A stretch of DNA of 64,000 nt from an uncultured Lachnospiraceae bacterium (GTDB lineage: Bacteria > Bacillota > Clostridia > Lachnospirales > Lachnospiraceae): positions 25,501-89,500 of the forward strand of contig CAJUEY010000008.1 in assembly GCA_910585825.1 (NCBI GenBank), written 5' to 3'. The notes under the pieces were generated by a model. The model was not told the origin of the DNA and did no database searches. It saw nothing but the letters and a program-made list of their open reading frames with translations. Positions 1 to 7,878 of the stretch are shown one piece after another. Within the stretch, counting starts at the first letter, position 1; the number at the start of each line of letters is the position of its first letter. Made by a program: the position numbers and the translations under genes.

Positions 1-188
1 ATTCCATCCATTTCCGGCATCGTAATATCCATAAGAACCAGATCCGGTTTTGTCTCATTGAACCTTTCCACCGCTTTTAAACCGTTTTCAGCTTCACCTA
101 CGACATTATAACCGTTTTTTGTTAAAATATCTTTAATCATCATTCGCATAAATGCCGCATCATCACAAATTAAAATGTTTTTTGCCAT
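1..188 (-). CDS. cheY: CheY-type chemotaxis response regulator (N-terminal part, runs off the window)
   Basis: Only the first 62 codons are inside the window; the gene continues past base 1. The translation starts MAKNILICDDAAFMRMMIKD and shows the receiver-domain acidic pair (DD at residues 9-10). The phosphoacceptor aspartate lies in LVLMDITMPEMDG near residue 54. CheY carries the phosphoryl signal from CheA to the flagellar switch. The ATG at 186-188 follows an AGGAG about 7 bases upstream. The gene starts 20 bases after the fliY stop, so it should be co-transcribed with the switch genes fliM and fliY, which is a common place for cheY in Clostridia. The C-terminal half cannot be judged. 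Confidence 0.93.
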   Translation of the reverse strand, partial: MAKNILICDDAAFMRMMIKDILTKNGYNVVGEAENGLKAVERFNETKPDLVLMDITMPEMDG

Positions 189-208
189 TTTTTAATCTCC
201 TATTCCTT

Positions 209-1339
209 TTATTTAATAATCTCTGTGATTCTAACACCAAAATTTTCTTCAATTACTACAACTTCGCCTTTTGCAACATATTTTCCATTCACCAGTACAT
301 CAATTGGTTCACCCGCAATCTTATTCAGCTCAATTATGGTACCAGGAACAAAATCCAGTATCTCCTGAATGGATTTGCTAGTTCTTCCCAGTTCCACTGT
401 TACTTCCAGCGGTACATCCATAATCAAATCAATATTTTCTGACTGCAAAGCAGGGCTGATATTCTGTGCAAATGCCTGGAACTGTGCCGGCTGTACATTG
501 ACCGGCTGGCTCATTACAGGCTGCCCCATCATCGGCTGTGACATCATTGGCTGCGACATCATTGGCTGTCCCATTACCGGAGCGCTCTGTGCCGGATTTA
601 CCGGCGCCGAAACCGGTGCACTCGCTGCAGCAGCCTGCTGCCCTGTGCCGGTAGCAATTGATTCCGTTTCCTGCTCCATATTCTTTGATATGCTGGAATA
701 CATCTCTTTTGCAAAAGAGAACGGATACAACTGCATAATCTGGCTGTCTACCAGATCTCCGATTTCCATTCTAAAACAGATTCTAACAAACTCTCCCGCA
801 AGAAAACTGTCTATGGAAGCTCCCTCCAATGCTTCCGTCAAATCCACAATATCTGCCGTGGGCGGGCTGATATCAATCATCTTATTCAGCATAGAAGACA
901 GAGAAGTCGCCGCAGAACCCATCATCTGATTCATAGCTTCACAGATTGCACTTAAATGCATCTCTCCAATCTCGCCTTCTAAGTTGGTTCCGTCTCCTCC
1001 CATCATCAAATCTGTGATTACTTTTACATCATGTTCTTTTAAGACCAATACATTCGTACCGTCCAAACCGACTGTGTAACCGATTCTGATAAACACACAT
1101 GGTCTTTCATATGCTTCAACAATATCTTCCCATTTAGCAATAGATACAACCGGAGTCGATATATCCACCTTTTTGTTTACCAGTGAAGATAACGTTGTGG
1201 CTGCCGTGCCCATACTGATATTGGCAACTTCTCCAATAGCGTCTCTTTCAACATCAGTAAGCGACTGTTCCCCAACATCAGAAACTCCCGGTTCATTTAA
1301 TAAAGCACTTATTTCTTCCTGTGATAACATTCCGTCCAT
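209..1339 (-). CDS. fliY: Flagellar switch protein FliY (CheC-like phosphatase plus FliN domain)
   Basis: 376 residues. The N-terminus LSQEEISALLN (5-15) resembles the CheY-P-binding peptide of FliM. Two CheC-type helices follow, each with the E-x2-N phosphatase signature (E37/N40 and E134/N137), so both active sites look intact. A Met/Gln/Pro-rich linker (about 245-290) contains near-identical QPMMSQPMMSQPMMG units. The last 75 residues form a FliN/SpoA domain (DVPLEVTVELGRTSKSIQEI). FliY proteins join switch structure to CheY-P dephosphorylation in the C-ring. The gene starts 4 bases after fliM and precedes cheY. An AGGAG lies about 12 bases before the chosen ATG. Identification is firm; phosphatase activity is inferred from conserved residues. 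Confidence 0.95.
   Translation of the reverse strand: MDGMLSQEEISALLNEPGVSDVGEQSLTDVERDAIGEVANISMGTAATTLSSLVNKKVDISTPVVSIAKWEDIVEAYERPCVFIRIGYTVGLDGTNVLVLKEHDVKVITDLMMGGDGTNLEGEIGEMHLSAICEAMNQMMGSAATSLSSMLNKMIDISPPTADIVDLTEALEGASIDSFLAGEFVRICFRMEIGDLVDSQIMQLYPFSFAKEMYSSISKNMEQETESIATGTGQQAAAASAPVSAPVNPAQSAPVMGQPMMSQPMMSQPMMGQPVMSQPVNVQPAQFQAFAQNISPALQSENIDLIMDVPLEVTVELGRTSKSIQEILDFVPGTIIELNKIAGEPIDVLVNGKYVAKGEVVVIEENFGVRITEIIK
512..590 (-). repeat. Short in-frame repeats in the fliY linker
   Basis: Imperfect 15-base units, reading on the minus strand as Gln-Pro-Met-Met-Ser/Gly, repeat about four to five times. They encode the flexible linker between the CheC-like and FliN domains. The unit length is a multiple of three, so slippage would change linker length without breaking the frame. 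Confidence 0.7.
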
Positions 1340-1343
1340 TATC

Positions 1344-2324
1344 TCATTGCTCCTCTCCGATTACTGATGTGATTCTGACTGCATATTGATTGCCGGATGC
1401 GCCCGGCAATGCAGTAAATTTACGCATACTACCTACATATATATCCAGTTCTTTATCTACTTTTGAATCCAGACGGATAATATCTCCCGCCTGCAGATTT
1501 GTAAAATCCTGTATAGAAACCGTACTTCTTCCAAGATATGCCTTAATAGGAACCGGCGCTCTTGAAATCAGGCTTTGAATTGCTTCTGTATATTCCTCTT
1601 CATTGTCCTTCTTAATCGAAGAATACCAGTATTTTGTGTTCAGCTTATCCATAACAGGTTCTAAAGTCATAAACGGCAGACAAATATTCATTAGTCCTTC
1701 CACTTCTCCAATATGAATATCCAGTGTTACAAGTGCAATCATTTCACTGGGAGAAATAAACTGTGCAAACTGCGAATTTGTCTCAATCCTCTCCAGTCTG
1801 GGACTCATATCCACCACATTATGCCACGGTTCTGCTAAAAGCTCCACGCACACCGTCAAAATCCGTTCAATAATCAAAAGCTCTATTTCTGAAAATTCAC
1901 GATTTCGATCCAGAGGCTGCCCCAATCCTCCAAGCATACGATCCACCGATGCATAACCCAGATTGGATGCCATTTCCAAAATGATGTTTCCGCTCAAGGG
2001 CGTCATATCAACAACTCCAAGTAAAACAGGATTGGAAAGCGCATTGGAAAATTCGGAATAAGTAACTGCTTCGGAACTCATTACTTCTATCTGAACGCTC
2101 TTTCTCAAATATACCGGAAGATTCGTTGATAACAGCCTTCCATAATGCTCAAAAATAATTTCTAATGTTCTCAAATGCTCCTTGGAAAATTTAGAAGGCC
2201 TTGCAAAATCGTAATTCTTCACCGGTTTCTCAGGAGCATCTTTCATTTCGTCTACATCGAGTTCACCACTGCTTAACGCATTCAGCAAACTATCGATTTC
2301 GCTTTGGGATAATACATCACCCAT
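1344..2324 (-). CDS. fliM: Flagellar motor switch protein FliM
   Basis: 326 residues, the usual FliM length. It opens with LSQSEIDSLLNAL (5-17), the CheY-P-binding peptide. The CheC-like middle domain spans about 45-230, and a SpoA domain at the C-terminus (about 250-322) includes YLGRSTVSIQDFTNLQAGD. FliM links the FliG ring to the FliY/FliN ring and receives CheY-P. It lies between fliL (27-base gap) and fliY (4-base gap) in the motA-motB-fliL-fliM-fliY-cheY block. The first 17 residues resemble the start of FliY, which is usual for these two proteins. Nothing is missing. Confidence 0.96.
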   Translation of the reverse strand: MGDVLSQSEIDSLLNALSSGELDVDEMKDAPEKPVKNYDFARPSKFSKEHLRTLEIIFEHYGRLLSTNLPVYLRKSVQIEVMSSEAVTYSEFSNALSNPVLLGVVDMTPLSGNIILEMASNLGYASVDRMLGGLGQPLDRNREFSEIELLIIERILTVCVELLAEPWHNVVDMSPRLERIETNSQFAQFISPSEMIALVTLDIHIGEVEGLMNICLPFMTLEPVMDKLNTKYWYSSIKKDNEEEYTEAIQSLISRAPVPIKAYLGRSTVSIQDFTNLQAGDIIRLDSKVDKELDIYVGSMRKFTALPGASGNQYAVRITSVIGEEQ

Positions 2325-2351
2325 GAAACTTCACCACCTGCCTTATGCGTT

Positions 2352-2873
2352 TTACTGAGAGGTTACTGTAGAAAATCCTACGCTGAAAATAAAATCCGAA
2401 CCAAACAGCTCCTGCAAAGCTGCAAGAATCGCATCCTGCACTCCTTGCTGATCTGCATTAAATTCTTCAAATGTATATTCAGAAATAACTCTGTTGATCT
2501 CGCTTTTAATCAGGCTTTCTCTGTCTGTAAGCGTCTCTCCATATGTTTTATAGCCTTCGTTTTCTGTATCCATGGAAATGGATATCGCAACAGTTGCATA
2601 ATGTTCTTTGCCATCTGCACTTTCTTTCAGATTCACAGTCATTGACTCTCCGCCATTTACGTCATGGGTAACAACCTGATCAATCGGAACATTTGTGATG
2701 CTGGATGTCACAGAGCCGCTTTTCAACTCCAAATCAATGGCGCTGCACACCTGTGTAATCAATTCGTTTGCTTTTTTCGTCTCCGGCAGAATTGTAATTG
2801 TCAAAATAGCCGTCAAAATCAGGTTCACCAGAACCAATGCCAAAACAACAACTGTCATAAGATTTTTCTTCAT
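2352..2873 (-). CDS. fliL: Flagellar basal-body-associated protein FliL
   Basis: 173 residues with one N-terminal membrane helix (about residues 5-29, LMTVVVLALVLVNLILTAIL) and a periplasm-equivalent domain. That domain has the alternating pattern typical of FliL: VNLKESADGKEHYATVAISI, then ESLIKSEINRVISEYTF. FliL forms rings around the stator units and supports torque. The assignment rests on this topology together with its position between motB and fliM, because FliL sequences diverge widely. The start is set by a GGA-rich ribosome site just upstream of MKKNLMT. Nothing is unusual apart from the long acidic middle section. Confidence 0.88.
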   Translation of the reverse strand: MKKNLMTVVVLALVLVNLILTAILTITILPETKKANELITQVCSAIDLELKSGSVTSSITNVPIDQVVTHDVNGGESMTVNLKESADGKEHYATVAISISMDTENEGYKTYGETLTDRESLIKSEINRVISEYTFEEFNADQQGVQDAILAALQELFGSDFIFSVGFSTVTSQ

Positions 2874-2893
2874 TTTCCTGTTCCTTTCCGCTT

Positions 2894-3706
2894 TTAATAA
2901 TCTGAACTGTAAGAATTATAAATCTTAACTTCTACCCTTCGGTTTCTTGCTCTCCCCTCCGGAGTCCCGTTATCTGCAACAGGAATGTATTCTCCCCTTC
3001 CGGAGGATTTTATCATTCCCGGGTCCAGATCTGTAATACTCCGAATATAATCCGCCACGCTTAAAGCACGATACATGGAAAGCACATCATTATTCTCATA
3101 TTTGTCATTTGATATCGGGACATTGTCTGTATGTCCTTCGATTTCAATAACATTGCCCTCATAAACCGCAAGGATCGCTCCAATCTTATCAATCAAAACC
3201 CTGGCCTCTTCTTTGATTTCTGATTTTCCAGAATCAAAAAGCAATGCTCCATTCAAAGTAAGCGAAACATATTCTGCATTAAAATCCACTTCCACCAGAT
3301 CCTGAATGCCGTGTTCTTTGGCCTGTTCAGTGATCTCTTCTGCCATTTCCTCTGATTCTTTTAACGCCTCTTCCTGATATGCCTCTTTCAGATTCTGCTC
3401 ACTTTCTGTTTCACTGTCGTTTTCTTCCCCTTCGGAATTAAACTGCTCAAAAAACATACTGAAATCTTTCAGCTGACTGACTCCGGAGGAAATCAGCTCT
3501 CCCTCTCCAACAGAAGATCCTCCGGCGGGAAGCACACTGAAACTGCTCTGTAAAGACGCAACTACCGCTTCAAACTTTTCAGCATCTACCGTTGACATGG
3601 AAAAGAGCAATACAAAGAAACATAACAGCAGATTCATCAAATCACTAAACGTAGCCATCCATGCCGGTGAACCCTTTGCTGCCTCTTCCTGTTTCTTTCT
3701 CGCCAC
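2894..3706 (-). CDS. motB: Flagellar stator protein MotB
   Basis: 270 residues. A single membrane helix near the N-terminus (about 16-38, ATFSDLMNLLLCFFVLLFSM) carries the ion-relay aspartate (D22). A long acidic plug/linker (about 75-130) follows, then an OmpA-like peptidoglycan-binding domain with GHTDNVPIS and RALSVADYI, ending in NRRVEVKI. MotB anchors the stator to the wall and conducts ions with MotA. Its start shares one base with the motA stop, so the two are translationally coupled. Whether it is proton- or sodium-driven cannot be decided from the helix alone. Confidence 0.96.
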   Translation of the reverse strand: MARKKQEEAAKGSPAWMATFSDLMNLLLCFFVLLFSMSTVDAEKFEAVVASLQSSFSVLPAGGSSVGEGELISSGVSQLKDFSMFFEQFNSEGEENDSETESEQNLKEAYQEEALKESEEMAEEITEQAKEHGIQDLVEVDFNAEYVSLTLNGALLFDSGKSEIKEEARVLIDKIGAILAVYEGNVIEIEGHTDNVPISNDKYENNDVLSMYRALSVADYIRSITDLDPGMIKSSGRGEYIPVADNGTPEGRARNRRVEVKIYNSYSSDY

Positions 3707-4497
3707 TATTCCTCACCTCCAGCATCACCAATGTCATCTCTGACTGCCGGGGACAGGAAGGACTTCAGTTTCTCTTCGATTACCCTGGGGTTTTCTCCAG
3801 CCTGAATCGACAAAAGACCTTCGACCATAACCTCTTTTACAATAACTTCCAAATCATTATTCACTTTCATCTTAGATGCAATGGGCGTACAAAGCCAGTT
3901 CGCAATCAAAGAACCATATAAAGTCGTCAGCAAAGCTACCGCCATAGCAGGTCCGATCGCTGCAGCATCTTCCATGTTGTTTAACATGTTTACAAGACCA
4001 ATCAGCGTTCCGATCATTCCCCATGCAGGACCTAATTCTGCCCATTTCTCCCAGAATCCAATCACTTTCTTATGACGCTCTTCCAAACATGTCAGCTCTG
4101 TTTCCAAAATGCCCCGAACCAATTCTGCATCTGTACCGTCTACAACCAGCATAATTCCTTTTTTCAGAAACGGATCATCTATTTCGCCGGATGCTTCCTC
4201 TAACGCTAGAAGGCCTTCTTTTCTTGCAACATTTGCAAGATTAATGATATTGCTGATCACAGCACCTGCATCCATGGCCTCTTCTTTAAATGCCAGGGCG
4301 ATGCTCTTAAACCCTCCTATAAAATCCTTTAACTTATGAGAGCCCAAAACACCTGCAATGGAACCCCCGATCGTAATGATAACTGACGCTCGGTCTATGT
4401 ACCCCGGAATACTTGCTCCGTTGGATATAATACCAAACACAACCATGACCATTCCAAGAACCAAGCCTAATAAAGACGCAATATCCAATTCTTTCAC
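3706..4497 (-). CDS. motA: Flagellar stator protein MotA
   Basis: 263 residues with four predicted membrane segments: about 7-25, 34-50, and a pair at about 155-210 (GPAWGMIGTLIGLVNML and AVALLTTLYGSLIANW). The conserved prolines and the cytoplasmic loop that contacts FliG are in place. MotA is the ion-channel subunit of the stator. It is the first gene of its transcript: a promoter (TTGCAA-N17-CATAAT) lies about 50 bases upstream, and the flgE terminator lies beyond that. It is coupled to motB by a one-base overlap. Confidence 0.96.
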   Translation of the reverse strand: MKELDIASLLGLVLGMVMVVFGIISNGASIPGYIDRASVIITIGGSIAGVLGSHKLKDFIGGFKSIALAFKEEAMDAGAVISNIINLANVARKEGLLALEEASGEIDDPFLKKGIMLVVDGTDAELVRGILETELTCLEERHKKVIGFWEKWAELGPAWGMIGTLIGLVNMLNNMEDAAAIGPAMAVALLTTLYGSLIANWLCTPIASKMKVNNDLEVIVKEVMVEGLLSIQAGENPRVIEEKLKSFLSPAVRDDIGDAGGEE

Positions 4498-4546
4498 CCA
4501 CCTATTTTTTATTCATTTGCAAACGGCACCTAAGCCACACACTTCT

Positions 4547-4575
4547 ATTATGCACTACTTTTTTAGATTTTGCAA
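4547..4575 (-). promoter_or_regulatory. Candidate sigma-A promoter for motA-motB-fliL-fliM-fliY-cheY
   Basis: On the minus strand, TTGCAA (4570-4575) and CATAAT (4547-4552) are separated by exactly 17 bases, 50 bases before the motA start. No SigD-like box was recognised here. The promoter would let the stator/switch genes be expressed apart from the hook-basal-body operon. Confidence 0.6.
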
Positions 4576-4611
4576 TAACTCTCTTGAAACATATTGTATT
4601 TTTTTTGAACA

Positions 4612-4663
4612 GGAAAAAATATGTGTATAGCCCATTGCTGTAAAAACAGACTATACACATATT
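4612..4663 (-). terminator. Terminator after flgE
   Basis: A perfect 13-bp stem pairs 4618-4630 with 4651-4663 and has an inner CTGTTTTTACAG hairpin. On the minus strand it runs into TTTTTT. It lies between flgE and motA and would end the flgB-to-flgE transcript. Confidence 0.65.
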
Positions 4664-4726
4664 ATACCACATCATGTATGAAATGGAACACTTATCCCAT
4701 ATATATGATTTTGTAGAGCCTAAAAG

Positions 4727-4870
4727 GTTACTGTTCACTCCTGGACCGCGCACTGCGCTGCACGGTCACAGGCCAGTACAGTACCGGAGCCGGAATCCGG
4801 CCTCTTGCCGTATGGCAACTTTAAATAGGCCGGATTCGTTACTGTGAACACCATGGGTGTGAACAGTAAC
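4727..4870 (+). mobile_element. MITE-like repeat, copy 1 (144 bp, 8-bp target duplication)
   Basis: It begins GTTACTGTTCAC and ends GTGAACAGTAAC, a perfect 12-bp terminal inverted repeat. It is flanked by the direct repeat CCTAAAAG at 4719-4726 and 4871-4878. The interior is rich in nested palindromes, for example GCCGGAATCCGGC and TTGCCGTATGGCAA, and has no coding frame. The last 33 bases (4838-4870) form a sub-module that starts GTTACTGT, a direct repeat of the first eight bases of the element. It lies 24 bases beyond the flgE stop, in the 3' untranslated region. The copy at 54250-54392 is about 90% identical in reverse orientation. The combination of inverted ends, target duplication and absence of genes fits a non-autonomous transposon. 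No matching transposase is in the window. Confidence 0.88.
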
Positions 4871-4893
4871 CCTAAAAGGCTAAACCATTATTT

Positions 4894-6642
4894 TTATCGT
4901 TTCAGATTGATCAGCTCCTCCAATAGAGTATCTGATGTTGTGATAACTCTGGAATTGGACTGGAATCCTCTCTGCGTAATGATCATCTGCGTAAATTCCG
5001 TGGAAAGATCTACGTTGGACATTTCCAGTTCTCCCGCAATCATACTGCTGCCGTCTGCTGCGATTTCAACGCCGATTCCGTCAAACTCACCGGAGTTTAA
5101 CGTCGTAGTATAACAGTTTTCACCTACTTTTTCCAAACCGGAAGCATTGGCAAACTGAGCTACTGCAATCTGGCCTAACAGTTCGGTGTTTCCATTGTCG
5201 TAGGAGCCATAGATTCTTCCGTCCACATTAATACTGATTCCGATCATCTTTCCAAGAGCTCTTCCCGCTCCGTCACTGCCGTTGTTGATTCCGGCTTCTG
5301 CTCCCAATGTAGTCTTGCCGCCGTTGTCGGATGACTTACAAGTAGAAAAATCAATTTCTATATCTTCAAAATTGACGCCCAGCTCAGACATTTTCAAAGT
5401 AACGCTGTTAGATCCTGCTCCGCCCACATAGGAGAAAGTACCATTCTCTTCATTAAATTTCAATGTGTAGTTAACGGTAGGCTGCGTGTATGTAAATTCA
5501 CCTGTAGCTGCATCATATTCCAGTTTTGGATTTGTTGTGCTGCCGAAAGCGTCGATCTGCTCCTGCGTCATGCCGAATAATTCTGTCAGAGGTTTGATAT
5601 CCGGATCTCCATCTGTAGAAACCCTGTTTACTGCATCTTCCTGTGTAGCGAAATATGTAAATGCAGCGACCGAATAACTATTATTCTCTGGATCCAGAGT
5701 TACTTCCGCGTATTCTACGATAGCCTCTGGCGGATCATCCATGCTGAACGTATCATATGCATAATAATAACCTGCCGGTTTACCATCCGGCGTTCCATTC
5801 GGATAAAATGAAATATGGCTGTCGGACCCCTTAAATTTCTTGCTCTCTGTGCCGTTTTCTCCAAACACCTTGGAAAGCGCGGCGCCATTGCCGCCATTGA
5901 GATATTTATCTAATATGGAAGTGTTCGTAGAATCTAAAATATCCACCAATTCAACGGTATATCTTTCCGCATCCGGGTCCACAACTTTTACAGCCAATCT
6001 TGCTGTATAGCGATATCCTAACTTATCGTAAAAATTCAGGTTCATCATATGACCTTCATCACTGGTCACACCCGTATCGTTTTTATCCATAACGCCGGCT
6101 ACTGTTCCCATTGTCGTTGCTTCAGCCGGAGAGGTCAGATTCTTCTCCTGCATAATACGCAGCGCCGATACGGTATCTTTCTTGATATCTCCGGTTGTAG
6201 GATCTACCTGCCAGCCCATCACGGTATATCCGGTAGATGTCATAGCCAGGTTGCCCGCACCGTCTACATAAAATGATCCCGCTCTGGTAAAAAGATTCTG
6301 ACTGCCTGTATTTACAATAAAAAAGTTTGTCGTTACTTTATCTGCCAGACGAATATCAAAGCCGTCTCCTGTGGTCTCTGCCGCACCGGAAGATGCAATG
6401 GTAATCTTAGTAGATCCACTGGTAACGCCGAGACCGATCTGTCTTGCGTTGACACCGCCCTTTCCGGTATTCGCATTGGGCCCGGAAGCATTAGATACTG
6501 TCTGATACATAATTTCACTAAAGGTTGTTGTCGAAGATTTGAATGCCACGGTATTTACGTTTGCTACGTTGTTACCGATTACATCCATTTTTGTCTGATG
6601 TGTCTTAAGTCCCGACACAGCAGAAAACAATGATCTCATCAT
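4894..6642 (-). CDS. flgE: Flagellar hook protein FlgE
   Basis: 582 residues. The N-terminus MMRSLFSAVSGLKTHQTKMD, followed by IGNNVANVNTVAFKS, is the signature shared by axial rod/hook proteins. The C-terminus (ELEMSNVDLSTEFTQMIITQ, ending in a coiled coil) pairs with it to form the D0 domain. The middle 400 residues are the variable hook domains. At 582 residues it is longer than enteric FlgE (about 400), which is normal for Clostridia. AGGAGGT lies 9 bases before two adjacent ATGs, so translation may start at 6642 or 6639. It is the last gene of the flgB operon; a terminator follows. Confidence 0.95.
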   Translation of the reverse strand: MMRSLFSAVSGLKTHQTKMDVIGNNVANVNTVAFKSSTTTFSEIMYQTVSNASGPNANTGKGGVNARQIGLGVTSGSTKITIASSGAAETTGDGFDIRLADKVTTNFFIVNTGSQNLFTRAGSFYVDGAGNLAMTSTGYTVMGWQVDPTTGDIKKDTVSALRIMQEKNLTSPAEATTMGTVAGVMDKNDTGVTSDEGHMMNLNFYDKLGYRYTARLAVKVVDPDAERYTVELVDILDSTNTSILDKYLNGGNGAALSKVFGENGTESKKFKGSDSHISFYPNGTPDGKPAGYYYAYDTFSMDDPPEAIVEYAEVTLDPENNSYSVAAFTYFATQEDAVNRVSTDGDPDIKPLTELFGMTQEQIDAFGSTTNPKLEYDAATGEFTYTQPTVNYTLKFNEENGTFSYVGGAGSNSVTLKMSELGVNFEDIEIDFSTCKSSDNGGKTTLGAEAGINNGSDGAGRALGKMIGISINVDGRIYGSYDNGNTELLGQIAVAQFANASGLEKVGENCYTTTLNSGEFDGIGVEIAADGSSMIAGELEMSNVDLSTEFTQMIITQRGFQSNSRVITTSDTLLEELINLKR

Positions 6643-6720
6643 AATTAAATGACCTCCTAAAATTCTGCGGTCTGTCTGCCCCTTCTGTCAGTCCGGGGAT
6701 CTGGCCTCCCTAAGGTCCGG

Positions 6721-7116
6721 CTACACAATGACCGCTCCGTCAATATTTGTAAATATATTATCCTGTTGTTCTGTCTGGTCCATTGCTGTTACCACCGTTC
6801 GGTTCGGAACGTTTACAATAAATGCCAGCGAATCAATCATAACCAAAGAATCTTTGATTCCTTTTTCGCTTGCCTTTGCAACGCCGTTTTCCAGTCTTTC
6901 ATTCTGTTCTGTGGTAAGGCTGATATGCCTTTCCTCAAGCCTCATGGAAGCATGCTTGGAAAATTTCAGCTCCGGCATCTGTTCGGACTGTTTGTTCCGC
7001 AAAATCTCTTCAAAAGAGATCTGAGGCTTTTGAACCGCTGCCGTTCCGCCGGTTGTTTTTAAATATTTACCTGTAACCTGTTCAATAGACGTAAACCGAT
7101 TGGTGAGCTTATCCAT
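6721..7116 (-). CDS. Flagellar operon protein of the TIGR02530 type
   Basis: 131 residues. It contains the conserved block LKFSKHASMRLEERHI (about 50-65) followed by a hydrophobic strand pair (DSLVMIDSLAFIVNVPNRTVVTA) typical of the small protein encoded between flgD and flgE in many Firmicutes. No biochemical role is established. Its place in hook operons suggests a hook-assembly accessory function. It starts 23 bases after the flgD stop and ends 78 bases before flgE. The match comes from remembered family features, not from a search. Confidence 0.8.
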   Translation of the reverse strand: MDKLTNRFTSIEQVTGKYLKTTGGTAAVQKPQISFEEILRNKQSEQMPELKFSKHASMRLEERHISLTTEQNERLENGVAKASEKGIKDSLVMIDSLAFIVNVPNRTVVTAMDQTEQQDNIFTNIDGAVIV

Positions 7117-7139
7117 GTCTCCACCTCTCTCATTTTCAT

Positions 7140-7841
7140 TTAGCCATCTGCTACCTCTGAATCGTCTGAACCTGAATCGTCTGAACCTGAATCGTCTGAA
7201 CCTGAATCTCCTCCGGAGCTTCCTGTAAGTTCCTTGATTCTATTCTCTAATGCGATTAATTTCTCAAGATCTTCTTTGCTGACAAATCCCTGCTGATATG
7301 TACTCATTGCATCATAGATCTCTCTGGCTTTTGCAACCGCATCTGCATCACCTACTGTTGCACTTGCTACAGGAGGAAGCTTCGCGATCATTGCCGAAAA
7401 CAGATTCGCCATTTCAAAAGCTTCGTAATAGCTGCTGTCTGCTACAGTATCCAGTGTATCAATGGAATAAAGCCCATCATTTACAGCCAGCAAAATCTTT
7501 CCGCTTTCATACATTACATAGTCCACTTTACCACTCACAGTACCCAAATCTGTATTTAAAATAACATATTTGCCAACCAGATCATTTGCCATACCCTGAC
7601 TAATGGTATCTGCCAGATTCTGTGTTGCCTCTAACTGTGAAAATGTTGCAAGCTGTGAAACGTATTCCGTATTATCCATAGGCTCCAACGGGTCCTGATA
7701 CTGCATCTGCGCTACCAAAAGCTGTAAAAAGGCTTCTTTGTCAAGACCCGATTTTTTTTTGCTGTCCTGACTGGTGGCGGATGTTTCTCTGCTTCCGTCT
7801 ACTACTTTGCCGTTTTCTATCGGCACTGTCAATACTGCCAT
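7140..7841 (-). CDS. flgD: Flagellar hook-capping scaffold FlgD
   Basis: 233 residues. The N-terminal core has the FlgD signature LDKEAFLQLLVAQMQYQDPL, then EPMDNTEYVSQLATFSQLEA. A small beta domain follows (about 85-135, GKYVILNTDLGTVSGKVDYV). FlgD caps the growing hook so that FlgE can polymerise. The C-terminus is unusual: after a helical stretch it ends in a serine/aspartate repeat (GSDDSGSDDSGSDDS). That repeat is encoded by 15-base tandem units and is not part of the normal FlgD fold. fliK lies 37 bases upstream. Confidence 0.94.
   Translation of the reverse strand: MAVLTVPIENGKVVDGSRETSATSQDSKKKSGLDKEAFLQLLVAQMQYQDPLEPMDNTEYVSQLATFSQLEATQNLADTISQGMANDLVGKYVILNTDLGTVSGKVDYVMYESGKILLAVNDGLYSIDTLDTVADSSYYEAFEMANLFSAMIAKLPPVASATVGDADAVAKAREIYDAMSTYQQGFVSKEDLEKLIALENRIKELTGSSGGDSGSDDSGSDDSGSDDSEVADG
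7155..7210 (-). repeat. 15-bp tandem repeat at the 3' end of flgD
   Basis: The unit GAACCTGAATCGTCT occurs more than three times head to tail on the plus strand and encodes Ser-Gly-Ser-Asp-Asp repeats in FlgD. Copies are nearly identical, so copy number may vary between strains without shifting the frame. Confidence 0.85.
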
Positions 7842-7878
7842 GTCGTTTACCCCTTTCTTTATATGGATTGCGCCGTTT

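Larger units (their letters stand above)
4498..4893. other. Gap between flgE and motA: terminator, promoter and a mobile repeat, no gene
   Basis: No credible gene is present here. Many Clostridia have a small flbD gene between flgE and motA, and no FlbD-like reading frame was found. From the flgE side the gap contains the 144-bp repeat element (4727-4870), a hairpin terminator for flgE (about 4610-4663) and the motA promoter (4547-4575). The 83-codon frame on the minus strand across this stretch overlaps the repeat and hairpin and is not considered real. Confidence 0.75.

Noticed and set aside
4502..4753. 83-codon minus-strand frame between flgE and motA
   Set aside because: It spans the motA promoter, the terminator and part of the repeat, and has no similarity to FlbD or any known protein.
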